Assembly (NCBI RefSeq): GCF_000380565.1
Contig: NZ_AQYJ01000021.1
Span: 62,001-126,000 of the forward strand
Direction: 5' to 3'
Source of the DNA: Microbulbifer variabilis ATCC 700307
GTDB taxonomy: Bacteria; Pseudomonadota; Gammaproteobacteria; Pseudomonadales; Cellvibrionaceae
Length of the DNA stretch: 64,000 bases
Part shown: in pieces, positions 1 through 8,594 of the stretch
Layout: each line of letters begins with the position of its first letter
How positions within the stretch are numbered: position 1 is the stretch's first letter
Notes under the pieces: generated by a model
Database searches by the model: none
What the model was told of the DNA's origin: nothing
Seen by the model: only the letters and a program-made list of their open reading frames with translations
Program-made: the position numbers and the translations under genes

Positions 1-666
1 TTCTTCCCGGGGGCATAGGATTGCCGTGTTTGAAGCGACCTTCAGGCGTAAACACTGATGCTTAGCCATGTGTATCATAGCTACTTATCGTTAATGTGTG
101 GCGAGCAAGTAGATCACTCATTGCGAACTTATCTTTGAATAATTGAAGATCATTCATTTTAATAATCGGATGCCTAAAAAAATGGACACCAATGAAAATA
201 ACCTGTGTGTCTAATTTTACTGGGATTAACTTTTATAAAGGACATAGTACAAATCAAGGAATAGTGTCGGCCTCCAAGCCAAATTGATAGAGTTCGTTTC
301 CGAAGGAATTTTTCCGTTCACCTTTTCTTCATTTTTTGATTACACCTGATGCTCTAACCAGCTAAATGACTATCAATAACAAAGCTGTTATCTACCCGCC
401 TGAAAGCCTAAGAATTATAGGGTTTTCTGATCAGGGCGCCAACAGAATTACTGGCCGGGTACTGTTAGCCATAGTCAACAGTAGAATGCTGTGCCAATGA
501 GGGGCAAGGATTGGCCGAGTAATACCCGGGACTCGAAAAACGCGTCTTTATGAGCTCTGAGCTGGAATATGCTGTCTCAATATTCTCTATATTGGTGAGC
601 AGTTGTTCCAAATTGGTTTATTCTTGCCTATTGCCAGCAATGAGACAGCTTAAGGATAAGCGAATC
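1..666. other. Gene-poor AT-rich leader region
   Basis: No reading frame with a ribosome-binding site or a recognisable product was found in the first ~660 bases on either strand. The frame running into the AraC gene is open from 550, but the codons before 667 look non-coding. I see no RNA gene, repeat array or clear promoter. Confidence 0.5.
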
Positions 667-1707
667 ATGCGTAAGGATTTTCTAAAAGAAAAGAAAAAAA
701 AACCGTTTATACAAAAAAGTATCAATACTGGAATTTGGCCGATAGAGGAGCGTTGGTCGCGCTGGAAGCAACATCTGGAGGAAATATTACCTTACAACTG
801 CGAGCTAATTCTCAAGCCCCATCACTGCCAGGAGTATGAGGGGGAATTCTCTGGCACCATAAACCCCCTTACTGGAGACTCTTTTGCCCGCGCAATCTTC
901 TCTGGAAACTCTTTTCATCGCAACAATCATCATCTTAGTGATGGCTACGCAGATTACACCGTGGTGTATATACTGTCTGGTCGTGGTGCCATACAGCGTG
1001 GTAATCACTTTATTCCAATGAATTCTGGTGGGATTTATCTGGTGGACTTGGGGCAGACTATTATCCATGACTTGATACAGCAAAGTCATGTACTGCTATG
1101 TCGTATCCCTAGAAAAAAAATCGAAAAATTTCGAAAGGGCCCTGGTGATAATCAGCCTCTAGTGATTGATAGCAATAGTGGCCCAGGCCTATTACTCAGA
1201 AACTATCTTTTGCTCTTGCCAAGAGCCAGACAGCAAAGTTCTTTTGTCTCTCCTGAGACACTATTTAACCCGGTAGCGGAGTTGGCTATTGCCTGTATAG
1301 AGGAGAGCCGCGGAAAGGCGGCGGCTGAAGTGGAAACACCGCAACGCTTGAATGTGGTATTTCGCCAGACTTGTCAGCTTATCCAGAAGTACTGTTGTGA
1401 TGTAGATCTTTCAGCCCAGCAGCTGGCCATATCCTTGAATATTTCCCCTTCCTATCTACACCGTGCCTTGCGTTATCACAATACATCCTACAATAGCTTA
1501 TTGCGTCGTGCCAGGGTGGAGTCTGCCTCAGCACAACTGGTGGGCTCTGGGCGCAATGCAAGTATGTTGCAGGTTGCCTTAAACAGCGGTTTTAATGGCA
1601 CCAGCCAGTTTTCACGGGCTTTTAAAGAGGAGATGGGGATCACGGCGTCTGAGTTCGTAAAACAAACTTTCGCTGAGAAGAATGATTTACTCGTATTGGA
1701 AGAGTAG
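667..1707 (+). CDS. AraC-family transcriptional regulator
   Basis: A DNA-binding regulator of the AraC/XylS family, about 346 residues from the chosen start. The last ~100 residues form the paired helix-turn-helix domain: a first helix pair around LSAQQLAISLNISPSYLHRA and a second ending in the family signature around GFNGTSQFSRAFKEEMGIT. The N-terminal ~230 residues resemble the cupin-like AraC-binding-like-2 sensor domain (DGYADYTVVYILSGRG region). The frame is open from 550, but that ATG and the one at 640 lack a Shine-Dalgarno sequence. The ATG at 667 has AAGGA about ten bases upstream, so I prefer it. No co-directional partner gene follows, and the next gene is convergent. Ligand and targets cannot be read from the sequence. 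Confidence 0.85.
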   Translation: MRKDFLKEKKKKPFIQKSINTGIWPIEERWSRWKQHLEEILPYNCELILKPHHCQEYEGEFSGTINPLTGDSFARAIFSGNSFHRNNHHLSDGYADYTVVYILSGRGAIQRGNHFIPMNSGGIYLVDLGQTIIHDLIQQSHVLLCRIPRKKIEKFRKGPGDNQPLVIDSNSGPGLLLRNYLLLLPRARQQSSFVSPETLFNPVAELAIACIEESRGKAAAEVETPQRLNVVFRQTCQLIQKYCCDVDLSAQQLAISLNISPSYLHRALRYHNTSYNSLLRRARVESASAQLVGSGRNASMLQVALNSGFNGTSQFSRAFKEEMGITASEFVKQTFAEKNDLLVLEE

Positions 1708-1823
1708 CTTTAGAATTTGGGGATTACATCCCAGCGCTATCATAATCTTATCTTAGGTCCCTTGGAGTGCTTTAAGACGGAAGCAAGGGGGGCATCAGCT
1801 ACCTTTAAGTATGTGAAATATTC

Positions 1824-2816
1824 CTATGGAAGAAAGCGCAGGCATGCCGGTTCAGAGGACTCAGCTGTATTGTTACCCCACTCATTGGCAAGATTAAGGC
1901 ATGTTGGGTCGGCACCTGGTGAACTTAGGTCATAGTTCATATTACCCAGTGCGGTGTTTCCTCTAATGATGTTGCTCTCACTACTGGTTTCTTCTATAAG
2001 TATGCCAACAGTTTGGTTGCTATTGGCGGTATTTCCCCTAACAATATTATTGGAGCTGTCATCGGCTATTTCTATGCCTTCAGCACCATTATAATTGGCA
2101 GTGTTTTGGCTTACTGAGGCATTGTTAGTATCGATTAATATTCCATCCCCGGAATTGTGCTCAGAAGTGTTAAATGAAACTACGCCTCTGGTTCCATCCA
2201 GGTCAATACCATCATCACCACTGTATGATATGTAGTTATGTAGTACTGTTGAGTCCTCTCCATCAATTAGTATCCCTTCATCTCCGGCATATTTTATCGT
2301 ATTGTGTGTAATTAAATTGTAATTTCCATTTGAGTCTATGCCATCATCACCACTATATAACGGGTTTCCAGTGATCGTATTACCTTTGATGATATTGTTG
2401 TCACTATTGATCTTTATACCGTCATCCAGGTAGTAATTTTTTATTTCCATATTCAAAATGGAGTGCGAGCCGGAGCCAGAAACAAGGATACCCCCGGGGC
2501 AGTTTTCTATAATTCCTCCGCGTACCTGCCGGCCAGTTCCCTCGATTAGTAAGCCAAACTGGTCTTCCATATCTGAATTGCCGGTGCAAGTTATTCCTCC
2601 ATCCCCCTGTATTTGTAAGTTGCCGGAAGGTCCGCTGACAATTATCGCGTAAGGATTTTCTGATGTTAATTCACAGTGGAGGTTTTCAGTGAGGAAGGCT
2701 GTAGTTGTGACGGTTTCATAGCACTCTACAGCGAATGCAGGGGAGACTGAAAGCGCATTGGCTACAACTATGGTAATAGATGAAGGTATGGTATTTAAGT
2801 CTATAAGTTTCATCAT
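1824..2816 (-). CDS. Secreted right-handed parallel beta-helix protein
   Basis: About 330 residues. An N-terminal hydrophobic segment ending in SPAFA looks like a signal peptide with cleavage before VECYE. The rest is a ladder of ~22-residue repeats of the NosD/PbH1 (pectate-lyase-like) type, with recurrent motifs such as GDDGIDSNGN, GDEGILIDG and GDDGIDLDG followed by N-T-x-x-x-N ladders. The fold is common to polysaccharide lyases and surface adhesins. No lyase catalytic residues are obvious, so the function is unknown. The start has an AAGGGGG ribosome-binding site just upstream. A second protein of the same type lies at 14955-15767 and shares the N-rich repeats and a Cys-containing C-terminal cap. 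The gene stands alone, convergent with the AraC gene. Confidence 0.75.
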   Translation of the reverse strand: MMKLIDLNTIPSSITIVVANALSVSPAFAVECYETVTTTAFLTENLHCELTSENPYAIIVSGPSGNLQIQGDGGITCTGNSDMEDQFGLLIEGTGRQVRGGIIENCPGGILVSGSGSHSILNMEIKNYYLDDGIKINSDNNIIKGNTITGNPLYSGDDGIDSNGNYNLITHNTIKYAGDEGILIDGEDSTVLHNYISYSGDDGIDLDGTRGVVSFNTSEHNSGDGILIDTNNASVSQNTANYNGAEGIEIADDSSNNIVRGNTANSNQTVGILIEETSSESNIIRGNTALGNMNYDLSSPGADPTCLNLANEWGNNTAESSEPACLRFLP

Positions 2817-3069
2817 AATCCCCCTTTAAGTCAAAGTTAAAGTCAATCTATAAGCTGTTGTTCTGGAGTGCTTGTTAAAGCTGAGCTTTAAACCAATTTG
2901 GTTTTTGTTGCTTAAGATGTCTTAAATGGTTTTATAAGGCTATGGTCTGGCAATTTTTGTTAATAAACAAATTATATTTTTGAGTATAAGAGGTATTTTA
3001 ATTATTTTTAATAATATGGGTTGTTTTGAATCTTTGGTGGTATTTTGTGCTCGTTGCTCTTGATGACTT

Positions 3070-3570
3070 TTATACTATAGGTTCTCCCAATTTATCCCAT
3101 GCGTCGAGTAAAATATTAATTAATTTTTTTGTATGGTGATCTGCGGTTAGCACTGAAAAATCAGGAGCTTCCGGCAAGCCAAAAGCTTCAGCACGCCTGC
3201 ATTGAAATAACCAGTTGTTATTGATTTTTATTAACTTGTCATCGTATTGTCCGGCCATGATGGTGCGATAGCCATGACGTGTGGCGGCGATTACGAGGGT
3301 GGTTGCTTTCCCTGTAGCGCTTTGCCCATCAGAAGAAATGGTATATAGAGGCGAGGAGGTTATATGTCGAGTTCCAAGCTGGCTGTGTATAATCAGATAT
3401 TGACGCAGTTTTTCTCGCCCTCTTATCATCAGGTTTCCATTCTCAAAGCGCCCATTTTCTGTAAAGAGCGATGCCCACCCCTCAGCATCATGGTTGTCGG
3501 CTGTGAGGGTGTACTGGGCCAGCAAATCTAAGATTGCTAGTTTCTCAATATTTTTCTGTAGATTATCCAT
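3070..3570 (-). CDS. SnoaL-like (NTF2-fold) domain protein
   Basis: 166 residues matching the SnoaL_4/NTF2-like cone fold: an N-terminal helix pair (EKLAILDLLAQYTLTADNHD), the typical W-x-x-L-F-T-x-x-G-R-F-E turn, and alternating strands ending in R-R-A-E-A-F-G. Members are small pocket proteins such as ring hydroxylases, dehydratases, isomerases or polyketide cyclases, and the substrate cannot be assigned here. There is no signal peptide. The upstream region has no strong Shine-Dalgarno sequence. The gene is isolated, with 253 bases to the beta-helix gene downstream and a long AT-rich gap upstream. Confidence 0.7.
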   Translation of the reverse strand: MDNLQKNIEKLAILDLLAQYTLTADNHDAEGWASLFTENGRFENGNLMIRGREKLRQYLIIHSQLGTRHITSSPLYTISSDGQSATGKATTLVIAATRHGYRTIMAGQYDDKLIKINNNWLFQCRRAEAFGLPEAPDFSVLTADHHTKKLINILLDAWDKLGEPIV

Positions 3571-3994
3571 CGCAGATGCCAGTTCAAAATTTATCTGTTG
3601 GGGTCAGAAGTATATCTTGGGATTAGTTGGTTATTTTTTCGTGAGTTTAATTGATTTTTTACTTGAGTAATTACTGCTGCGTAATTTCTCGTTAAAGTGC
3701 AATTCCGATTTTTTTGATTATCGGTTCTCGGGTTTTTGTTAAGCCTTCAAGTGGAGTATATCAGGTAGTTTCTGTTGGGCTATCCGGTATACGTTTTTAG
3801 TTTATTAAAATAAAATTGTGTTTGTTATAAATTGGATGTCTGTAATTCTGGATGTGCAACAATTCCGATGTCTTGAAGTCTAAAAGTATATGATTCTCAC
3901 TGTAACGCTATTTTTGGCGTTAAAAAAGGCTTTTCTGCCTGGTTAGATGAAATTAATTTAATTGACTTTAATTATTAATAGAGGGGATTTTGCT
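3571..3994. other. AT-rich intergenic region between divergent genes
   Basis: This 424-base, strongly AT-rich gap must carry the promoters of two divergent genes. A small stem-loop (TAACGCT / GGCGTTA with an ATTTTT loop) occurs at 3903-3921. No open reading frame or RNA gene is apparent. Confidence 0.4.
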
Positions 3995-4558
3995 ATGAGT
4001 CGTGCTACAGATATTGCTGATGATGCAGAAGTAGATGCAAATAATCACCAACAATATACTTGGGGTCCCACCGATAGAAATATTACTACCTGGGGAGGAG
4101 GTACGGGACCTCATGCCCTGTTAGGAAGTCCTGCCCAGCCTATCAACTGTTGGAGTTATCCAATACTGCTTGCAATAAGGCGCGGCTACCTCAATAGGCA
4201 AGGAGCTTTAAATCTAGTTCAGGATCTCAATCTAAAGTCACCATCACTTAAGCCCTATGCTTTTAATACTAGTGACCTGACAACCATGTGGACTGACTGG
4301 AAAGATTTTCCAGGTTCTTTGTGGCGCCCAAGAAGGGGGGACCTTGTATTTTTCCGGTCCTTTATGGGCGGATTACTAAATCACGTAGCTATATCAACTG
4401 GGAGAATACACCCAATGCTGGGTCATAGTGAGATTATTAGTTTTGGTGAAGGTAGAAGTACAGGGGGGCTCGCGACAGTAAATCGAACATCAATTGAGCT
4501 GGTTATGCAAACCCATCATACAGAGGTAAAATTTATTGCTCCTAGCTGGGATCATTAG
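3995..4558 (+). CDS. Candidate papain-like (NlpC/P60-type) cysteine hydrolase
   Basis: 187 residues from an ATG preceded by GAGGGG eight bases upstream. The frame extends to a TTG at 3962, but the ATG is better supported. A circularly ordered papain-like signature is visible: a nucleophile-type motif PINCWSYPILLAIRRG (Cys52 at the start of a helix), then RRGDLVFFRSFMGG and LLNHVAIST (His130 on a strand). GDLVFF...HVAI is the classic second half of NlpC/P60 and related amidase or effector domains. There is no signal peptide or membrane helix, so any export would need a secretion system or fusion partner. It could be a peptidoglycan amidase-type toxin domain or an intracellular peptidase. The family call is by motif only. 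A strong terminator follows at 4684. Confidence 0.5.
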   Translation: MSRATDIADDAEVDANNHQQYTWGPTDRNITTWGGGTGPHALLGSPAQPINCWSYPILLAIRRGYLNRQGALNLVQDLNLKSPSLKPYAFNTSDLTTMWTDWKDFPGSLWRPRRGDLVFFRSFMGGLLNHVAISTGRIHPMLGHSEIISFGEGRSTGGLATVNRTSIELVMQTHHTEVKFIAPSWDH

Positions 4559-4683
4559 CCTGGCTAATGTTGTTGTCTAGTATTTATACGATTGATGATT
4601 TCGTTTGAATAAATGGCGACTGAGGAACAAAATTATAAATGTTTCTTGGCTTTGAATCTGGTTAGACTATTAAATAGAGTATA

Positions 4684-4724
4684 AGCAGAGGTTGTTTGTT
4701 TTGAGCAAGCAACCTTTGCTTTTG
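4684..4724 (+). terminator. Rho-independent terminator
   Basis: A 15-bp stem (AGCAGAGGTTGTTTG with CAAGCAACCTTTGCT, two G-T pairs) with a seven-base loop, followed by a short T-rich tail, lies ~125 bases after the papain-like gene and should end its transcript. Confidence 0.75.
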
Positions 4725-4878
4725 TTATTCATTTTTATTTTTGAGATCTTTCTGTTGGGCGTATTCCCTTAGGTTGTTCTCAAATTTTTTTGAATGTCAG
4801 CCTACAGGTAATGGCGGCGTTTACGAATGATTTATTATGGCAGGTTAAAATAAACCAGTAAGTTGATCATGAGGCAGC

Positions 4879-5775
4879 CTAAAGCTGATGATTATCTTTA
4901 TCTGAATATTTCAGTTGGTCTTTCACCGATTTTATAAATCTCTGGACTTTAACAGGAGGCTTCTTTGGGTAAAGGTGCATATAATGTATAGGGGTTGAGC
5001 CGACTTCAATCACCCGCTTCAATAGACCTTTTTCGATACTTTGTGATGCAGTAATATCTGGAATTCTGGCAATCCCTAACCCCATCTCCGTCATTTTTAA
5101 AATATCATGTAAAGAGTTGCAGCGAATTTTTGGTATGACTCGTATTTTTCTTTTGCTGCCTAACTCATATTTAATCGGGATACCCTGCCAATCATTAGCG
5201 ATATGTCGCCAATGGATCAATGTGGAGAGGTCCTCTGGTAAACCACCCTGCTCATCCATATAAGTTTTGCTTGCATAGAGACTTTCCCGAAGTATGCCTA
5301 GCTTGGATACTTTGGCTGATTGCATATCGAGGCTGCCCACTCGGATTGCAAGGTCTACTTGAGACTCAATCAGGTCTATGGGGGCATCGTTCGCCAGTAA
5401 TCGTATTCCAAGCTGTGGATGCTGTTCCGCGAATTGTGCAATTGCCGGAACAATAACTGGCTCACAGAGTGCGTGAGGTGCAGTAATCGTCAGCGTGCCT
5501 GATAACTTTTCATTGGTGCTTTTTAAGTCTGCCAAGGCGGAGTTATAGATATCCCGGATTTCGCGGCAGTGAGTGTAGAACTGGGTGCCTGCTTCCGTTA
5601 AAGAGAGTGCCCGTGTACTTCGGTAGAGCAGCCTTGTACCAAGATCTCCCTCCAGCCGGGTAACCGCTTGGCTAATTGCCGACTTGGTACGGGCAAGGTT
5701 ATCTGCCGCAGCCGTAAAACTACGGGCTTCTACTACGGCCAGGAATACTTGCATATCCTCAAGATTAGGCTTCAT
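4879..5775 (-). CDS. LysR-family transcriptional regulator
   Basis: 298 residues with the LysR architecture. Residues ~3-62 are the winged helix-turn-helix (FLAVVEARSFTAAADNLARTKSAISQAVTRLE). The remainder is the periplasmic-binding-like effector domain, with GTLTITAPHALCEPVIVPAI at its start and DLAIRVGSL in the middle. The sequence resembles the large YafC/DmlR-type subgroup. It is divergent from the NTF2/hydrolase pair starting at 5890, with 114 bases between, the usual arrangement for a LysR regulator controlling its neighbours. Repeated TGTTTA/TAAACA half-sites in that gap are likely operators. The effector is unknown. Confidence 0.9.
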   Translation of the reverse strand: MKPNLEDMQVFLAVVEARSFTAAADNLARTKSAISQAVTRLEGDLGTRLLYRSTRALSLTEAGTQFYTHCREIRDIYNSALADLKSTNEKLSGTLTITAPHALCEPVIVPAIAQFAEQHPQLGIRLLANDAPIDLIESQVDLAIRVGSLDMQSAKVSKLGILRESLYASKTYMDEQGGLPEDLSTLIHWRHIANDWQGIPIKYELGSKRKIRVIPKIRCNSLHDILKMTEMGLGIARIPDITASQSIEKGLLKRVIEVGSTPIHYMHLYPKKPPVKVQRFIKSVKDQLKYSDKDNHQL

Positions 5776-5818
5776 TGTTTAATTTTACTAAACAGTTATT
5801 TGATTGAATACCTGTTTA
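5776..5818. promoter_or_regulatory. Candidate LysR operator (TAAACAG/CTGTTTA dyads)
   Basis: Between the divergent LysR and NTF2 genes, a half-site TGTTTA at 5776 pairs with TAAACA at 5789, and TAAACAG at 5789 pairs with CTGTTTA at 5812-5818. Three half-sites in alternating orientation next to a LysR start codon suggest an operator array. No footprint evidence exists here. Confidence 0.45.
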
Positions 5819-5889
5819 TCATAAGGTGGTAGCTGGGGCAATATGCTTGCAGAAACTCAATACTTAGTTTTTGTGAAGAGGAGTCTGAT

Positions 5890-6267
5890 ATGAGTAAGGT
5901 GCTAATCGAAAAAACTGTAGTAGCCAGCGAGCAATGGAAGTTGTTTTTCAATCAGGGTAATGCTGAAGGCTGTGCGTCTATGTATGAAAAGGATGCCCAA
6001 ATGGTGGCCAAACCGTTCGGCCTGTTTCAGGGAAGGGAGCAGATACAGGCCTTTTGGGAAAATCTGGTAGCCCAGGGATTCTCAGAAGTGTCCTATCTGG
6101 ATACTAAAATTGAGGTCGTAGATGATGCTTCAACTGTACTTTCTAGCAATTGGAAAATGAACAAGGCGCAAGGGGTGATCACGCGGGAACTCTGGGTTCT
6201 ACAGGAGGATGGCACTATGCGCCTGCGCGAGGATCATTTTGAAGCTTTAGACCCGAGTGTGAAGTAA
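5890..6267 (+). CDS. NTF2-like/DUF4440-type protein
   Basis: 125 residues with an NTF2-like fold: QWKLFFNQGNAEGCASMYEKDAQMV is the typical helix-helix-strand opening and GREQIQAFWENLVAQGF the next helix. It is close to ketosteroid-isomerase-like or YybH-like proteins. The gene is followed after 11 bases by the alpha/beta hydrolase, so the two form an operon facing away from the LysR gene. A GAGGAG Shine-Dalgarno lies ~8 bases before the ATG. It probably acts on, or protects against, the same small substrate as the hydrolase. Function is otherwise unknown. Confidence 0.75.
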   Translation: MSKVLIEKTVVASEQWKLFFNQGNAEGCASMYEKDAQMVAKPFGLFQGREQIQAFWENLVAQGFSEVSYLDTKIEVVDDASTVLSSNWKMNKAQGVITRELWVLQEDGTMRLREDHFEALDPSVK

Positions 6268-6278
6268 AGGAATATAAG

Positions 6279-7196
6279 ATGAACGAATACTGGAATAGTT
6301 TTACACGGGAAAAAACAGACGAACAATACAACCCAACGCTGTGGACCCATCGGTTGCCTACAGAGGAGTTACTACCAGCCCATGTGGCATTCACCGAGAG
6401 TCATAGCTCCATTTACCGTCAAAAGGTAAAAGATGGGTTGCAAACTGTTCACTTTGGAGAGGGAGAGTTATTGGGTTCTATGGATGTCTTCAGGCCTGGG
6501 AATGTTCCTGAAGATGCCCCCATAGTAATTTATATTCATGGTGGTTGGTGGCAGTGGTTCTCAAAGGAACAGTTTTCCTTTCTAGCTGAATCTTTTAATA
6601 AAAAGGGGTTTGCTGTCTACATGCCTGGATACCGTATGGCCCAGGATTGGAATAATGGCCAGCCAATGGAATCCATTGTAAAACAGATGCAGTGTGCGAT
6701 GGCTACGGTACTTATAGAAGCTGAACAGAGAGGCTCATCGGCAGTTTACCTGGTAGGGCACTCGGCGGGTGGTCAGCTTGTAGCGATGCTTCACCAGACC
6801 GATTGGGAACAGTTTGGTGTTTCAAAATCCGCACAGAGCAAATTCAAGGCTGCATTTTCCTTAGCCGGGCTTTTTGATATCCGCCCCCTGGTAAAGAGCT
6901 TCGTCAATGACACAATTAAGATGTCGATGGACTCAGCGGAGAGGGTAAGTCCACAGTTAATCCCGCTTAGAGAGGGGAGAAAACTCTGCCCGCTACATCT
7001 AATAGTGCCTGAGTTTGATACTCCTGAGTTTTTTCGCCAGACAAAGGAGTATCAGGAAAAACTGCTTAAGTCAGGAATCAACTGCTCTTTTTCTCTGGCT
7101 AATAACCGAGATCATCTTAATATTCTTGAACGATTGAATAATGTTGATGACAAAGTTTTAAAATATATGTTAGAAAATATGGATTGCCATGGTTGA
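6279..7196 (+). CDS. Alpha/beta hydrolase, arylformamidase-like
   Basis: 305 residues of an alpha/beta hydrolase resembling kynurenine formamidase and BD-FAE carboxylesterases. The oxyanion motif HGGWW is at residues 87-91, and the nucleophile elbow GHSAGG at 160-165 (Ser162). An Asp in PEFDTPEFF and a His in NNRDHLNIL complete a plausible triad. The family hydrolyses formyl-kynurenine or small esters in the cytoplasm. No kynurenine pathway genes are nearby, so the exact substrate is open. It is the second gene of the operon starting at 5890, probably regulated by the divergent LysR protein. No signal peptide. Confidence 0.8.
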   Translation: MNEYWNSFTREKTDEQYNPTLWTHRLPTEELLPAHVAFTESHSSIYRQKVKDGLQTVHFGEGELLGSMDVFRPGNVPEDAPIVIYIHGGWWQWFSKEQFSFLAESFNKKGFAVYMPGYRMAQDWNNGQPMESIVKQMQCAMATVLIEAEQRGSSAVYLVGHSAGGQLVAMLHQTDWEQFGVSKSAQSKFKAAFSLAGLFDIRPLVKSFVNDTIKMSMDSAERVSPQLIPLREGRKLCPLHLIVPEFDTPEFFRQTKEYQEKLLKSGINCSFSLANNRDHLNILERLNNVDDKVLKYMLENMDCHG

Positions 7197-7361
7197 TTAC
7201 TTTCAATTGGTTTGGGGTTGATCCAACAGGATAGTTTTAAAGCTTCGAGATCTCTGAGTTATTTTTAAGCGCTTAAATGCCTTTATTAGGTCGATTTATT
7301 TTTGGGGAGTATTGATTTCTAAGATGTGATTTGAGTACAACAACCATTCAAGGAGAGAGAA

Positions 7362-7973
7362 ATGCCTTTTACTATGCATCAAAGCAGAAGGTTTGTCCGT
7401 GAATTTGAAGCTTGTAATGCTTATAGACAGCAAACAGGTGGGGTGAATGAGTACTTGATTTACAGATTTGACAGTGATGACAGCACCCTCAGTAACATAT
7501 TCTCGATTGACTACAAAACCCCTGTTCGAAGCTCACCTTTACCTGGAGGAATTTACCCTGCTCAAAGGGGTAGGCTTAATAGCAGTAAGACAAAAGTGAC
7601 CAAGCCACAAAATTATCAAGGTGGTGGGCATGCTGAAGAAATTTTCTTACGGTCACTGGATAAGTTTACTAGTTATGGGCCGGTAGGGAGAATAGAAATG
7701 TATATTTCAAAGATTCCATGTAATTATTCATCTGCAATGATGGTGAATGTAAATGGGTCAAATCATCACGTCCCATCTGGTTGTGGGAATAAGCTTCAAA
7801 TGATGATCGAAGCCTTTACCAATATAAATTGGTATATTTGTTTTGATAGAGAGTATTCAGGTGCGACTCAAGGGCGTGAAACCAAGCAGAAAATGCTGGT
7901 GTTAGATGCAAAGATGAATTGTGAAGTTTACCGCTACAATAATGGCGCGCTGAATCGAGTTTCGGCGAATTAG
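7362..7973 (+). CDS. Small deaminase-fold protein (cytidine-deaminase-like)
   Basis: 203 residues. The core looks like a zinc deaminase of the bacterial toxin/APOBEC-like assemblage: a zinc/proton-shuttle motif GGGHAEEIFLRSL (His90, Glu92) at the start of a helix, a strand GRIEMYISKIPC with Pro119-Cys120, and a second candidate zinc ligand in SGCGNKLQMMIE (Cys141). The cysteines are 20 residues apart rather than the usual two, with an inserted loop. The ~85 N-terminal residues precede the motif without a recognisable domain, signal peptide or export tag. The Shine-Dalgarno AAGGAGAGAG lies directly upstream. The gene stands alone in AT-rich DNA. It could be a free-standing effector or nucleic-acid/nucleotide deaminase. 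The assignment rests on motifs only. Confidence 0.5.
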   Translation: MPFTMHQSRRFVREFEACNAYRQQTGGVNEYLIYRFDSDDSTLSNIFSIDYKTPVRSSPLPGGIYPAQRGRLNSSKTKVTKPQNYQGGGHAEEIFLRSLDKFTSYGPVGRIEMYISKIPCNYSSAMMVNVNGSNHHVPSGCGNKLQMMIEAFTNINWYICFDREYSGATQGRETKQKMLVLDAKMNCEVYRYNNGALNRVSAN

Positions 7974-8594
7974 GAGGGGGAAGCTGTATCACGTTAACTT
8001 AAGAGAGTTATCTGTCAATCCAGATGACTTTCTTGGGTGTGCCGAGTGAGTTTATGACTTTTCCTGACCTGTAATATTATATTTTTTATGAGATTCTTAC
8101 TCTAAAAATATGTATTGGTTATTGGCTTGGCGAAAGTCAAATCTGATAATTAAAATATTATCTGTTTATTGGTAATAGGCAGAGCCTCTCTTTCTCACTA
8201 GATAAACACTATTTGCTGCAGGGTAATGTCGTTATAGTCGTTGGTAGCAATATAGAGGTATCGCTAAGCGCCGCTTGCCGCTTTGTGGAGGCGGGCTAAG
8301 GGTAGCTATTCTGATGAATTGTGAGCTGGAGGACGAAAATTCGAATAAGCCTTCTTATACTTCCACCGATGCTGACCAGGTTGGGTGTTTGCCGCTGTTT
8401 CCAGTGCCTGCTGTCTCCCTGGCATCTGATAACCCCCTCTTTATGCTGCGGATATGATTAATCTGAATATTGGTTGGGTAACCAAGGTATGTGATGCCGC
8501 AGTAGGGCGTTCACCCTGCATATCTGGCTGAGCGTCTATATAAGTCTTTCAGTCTATTTATAATAGGCGCCTAATTTTCCTTCCGGAACCAATT
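7974..8594. other. Intergenic region, 621 bases
   Basis: AT-rich after the deaminase-fold gene, becoming less so near the ABC transporter. A 60-codon frame at 8275-8457 has no ribosome-binding site or similarity and is probably chance. No terminator or RNA gene was identified. The promoter of the ABC gene should lie in the last ~100 bases. Confidence 0.4.

Noticed and set aside
1717..1935. 72-residue frame after the AraC gene
   Set aside because: It overlaps the end of the beta-helix gene on the other strand and has no support.
8275..8457. 60-residue frame before the ABC exporter
   Set aside because: No translation signal or similarity; likely chance.
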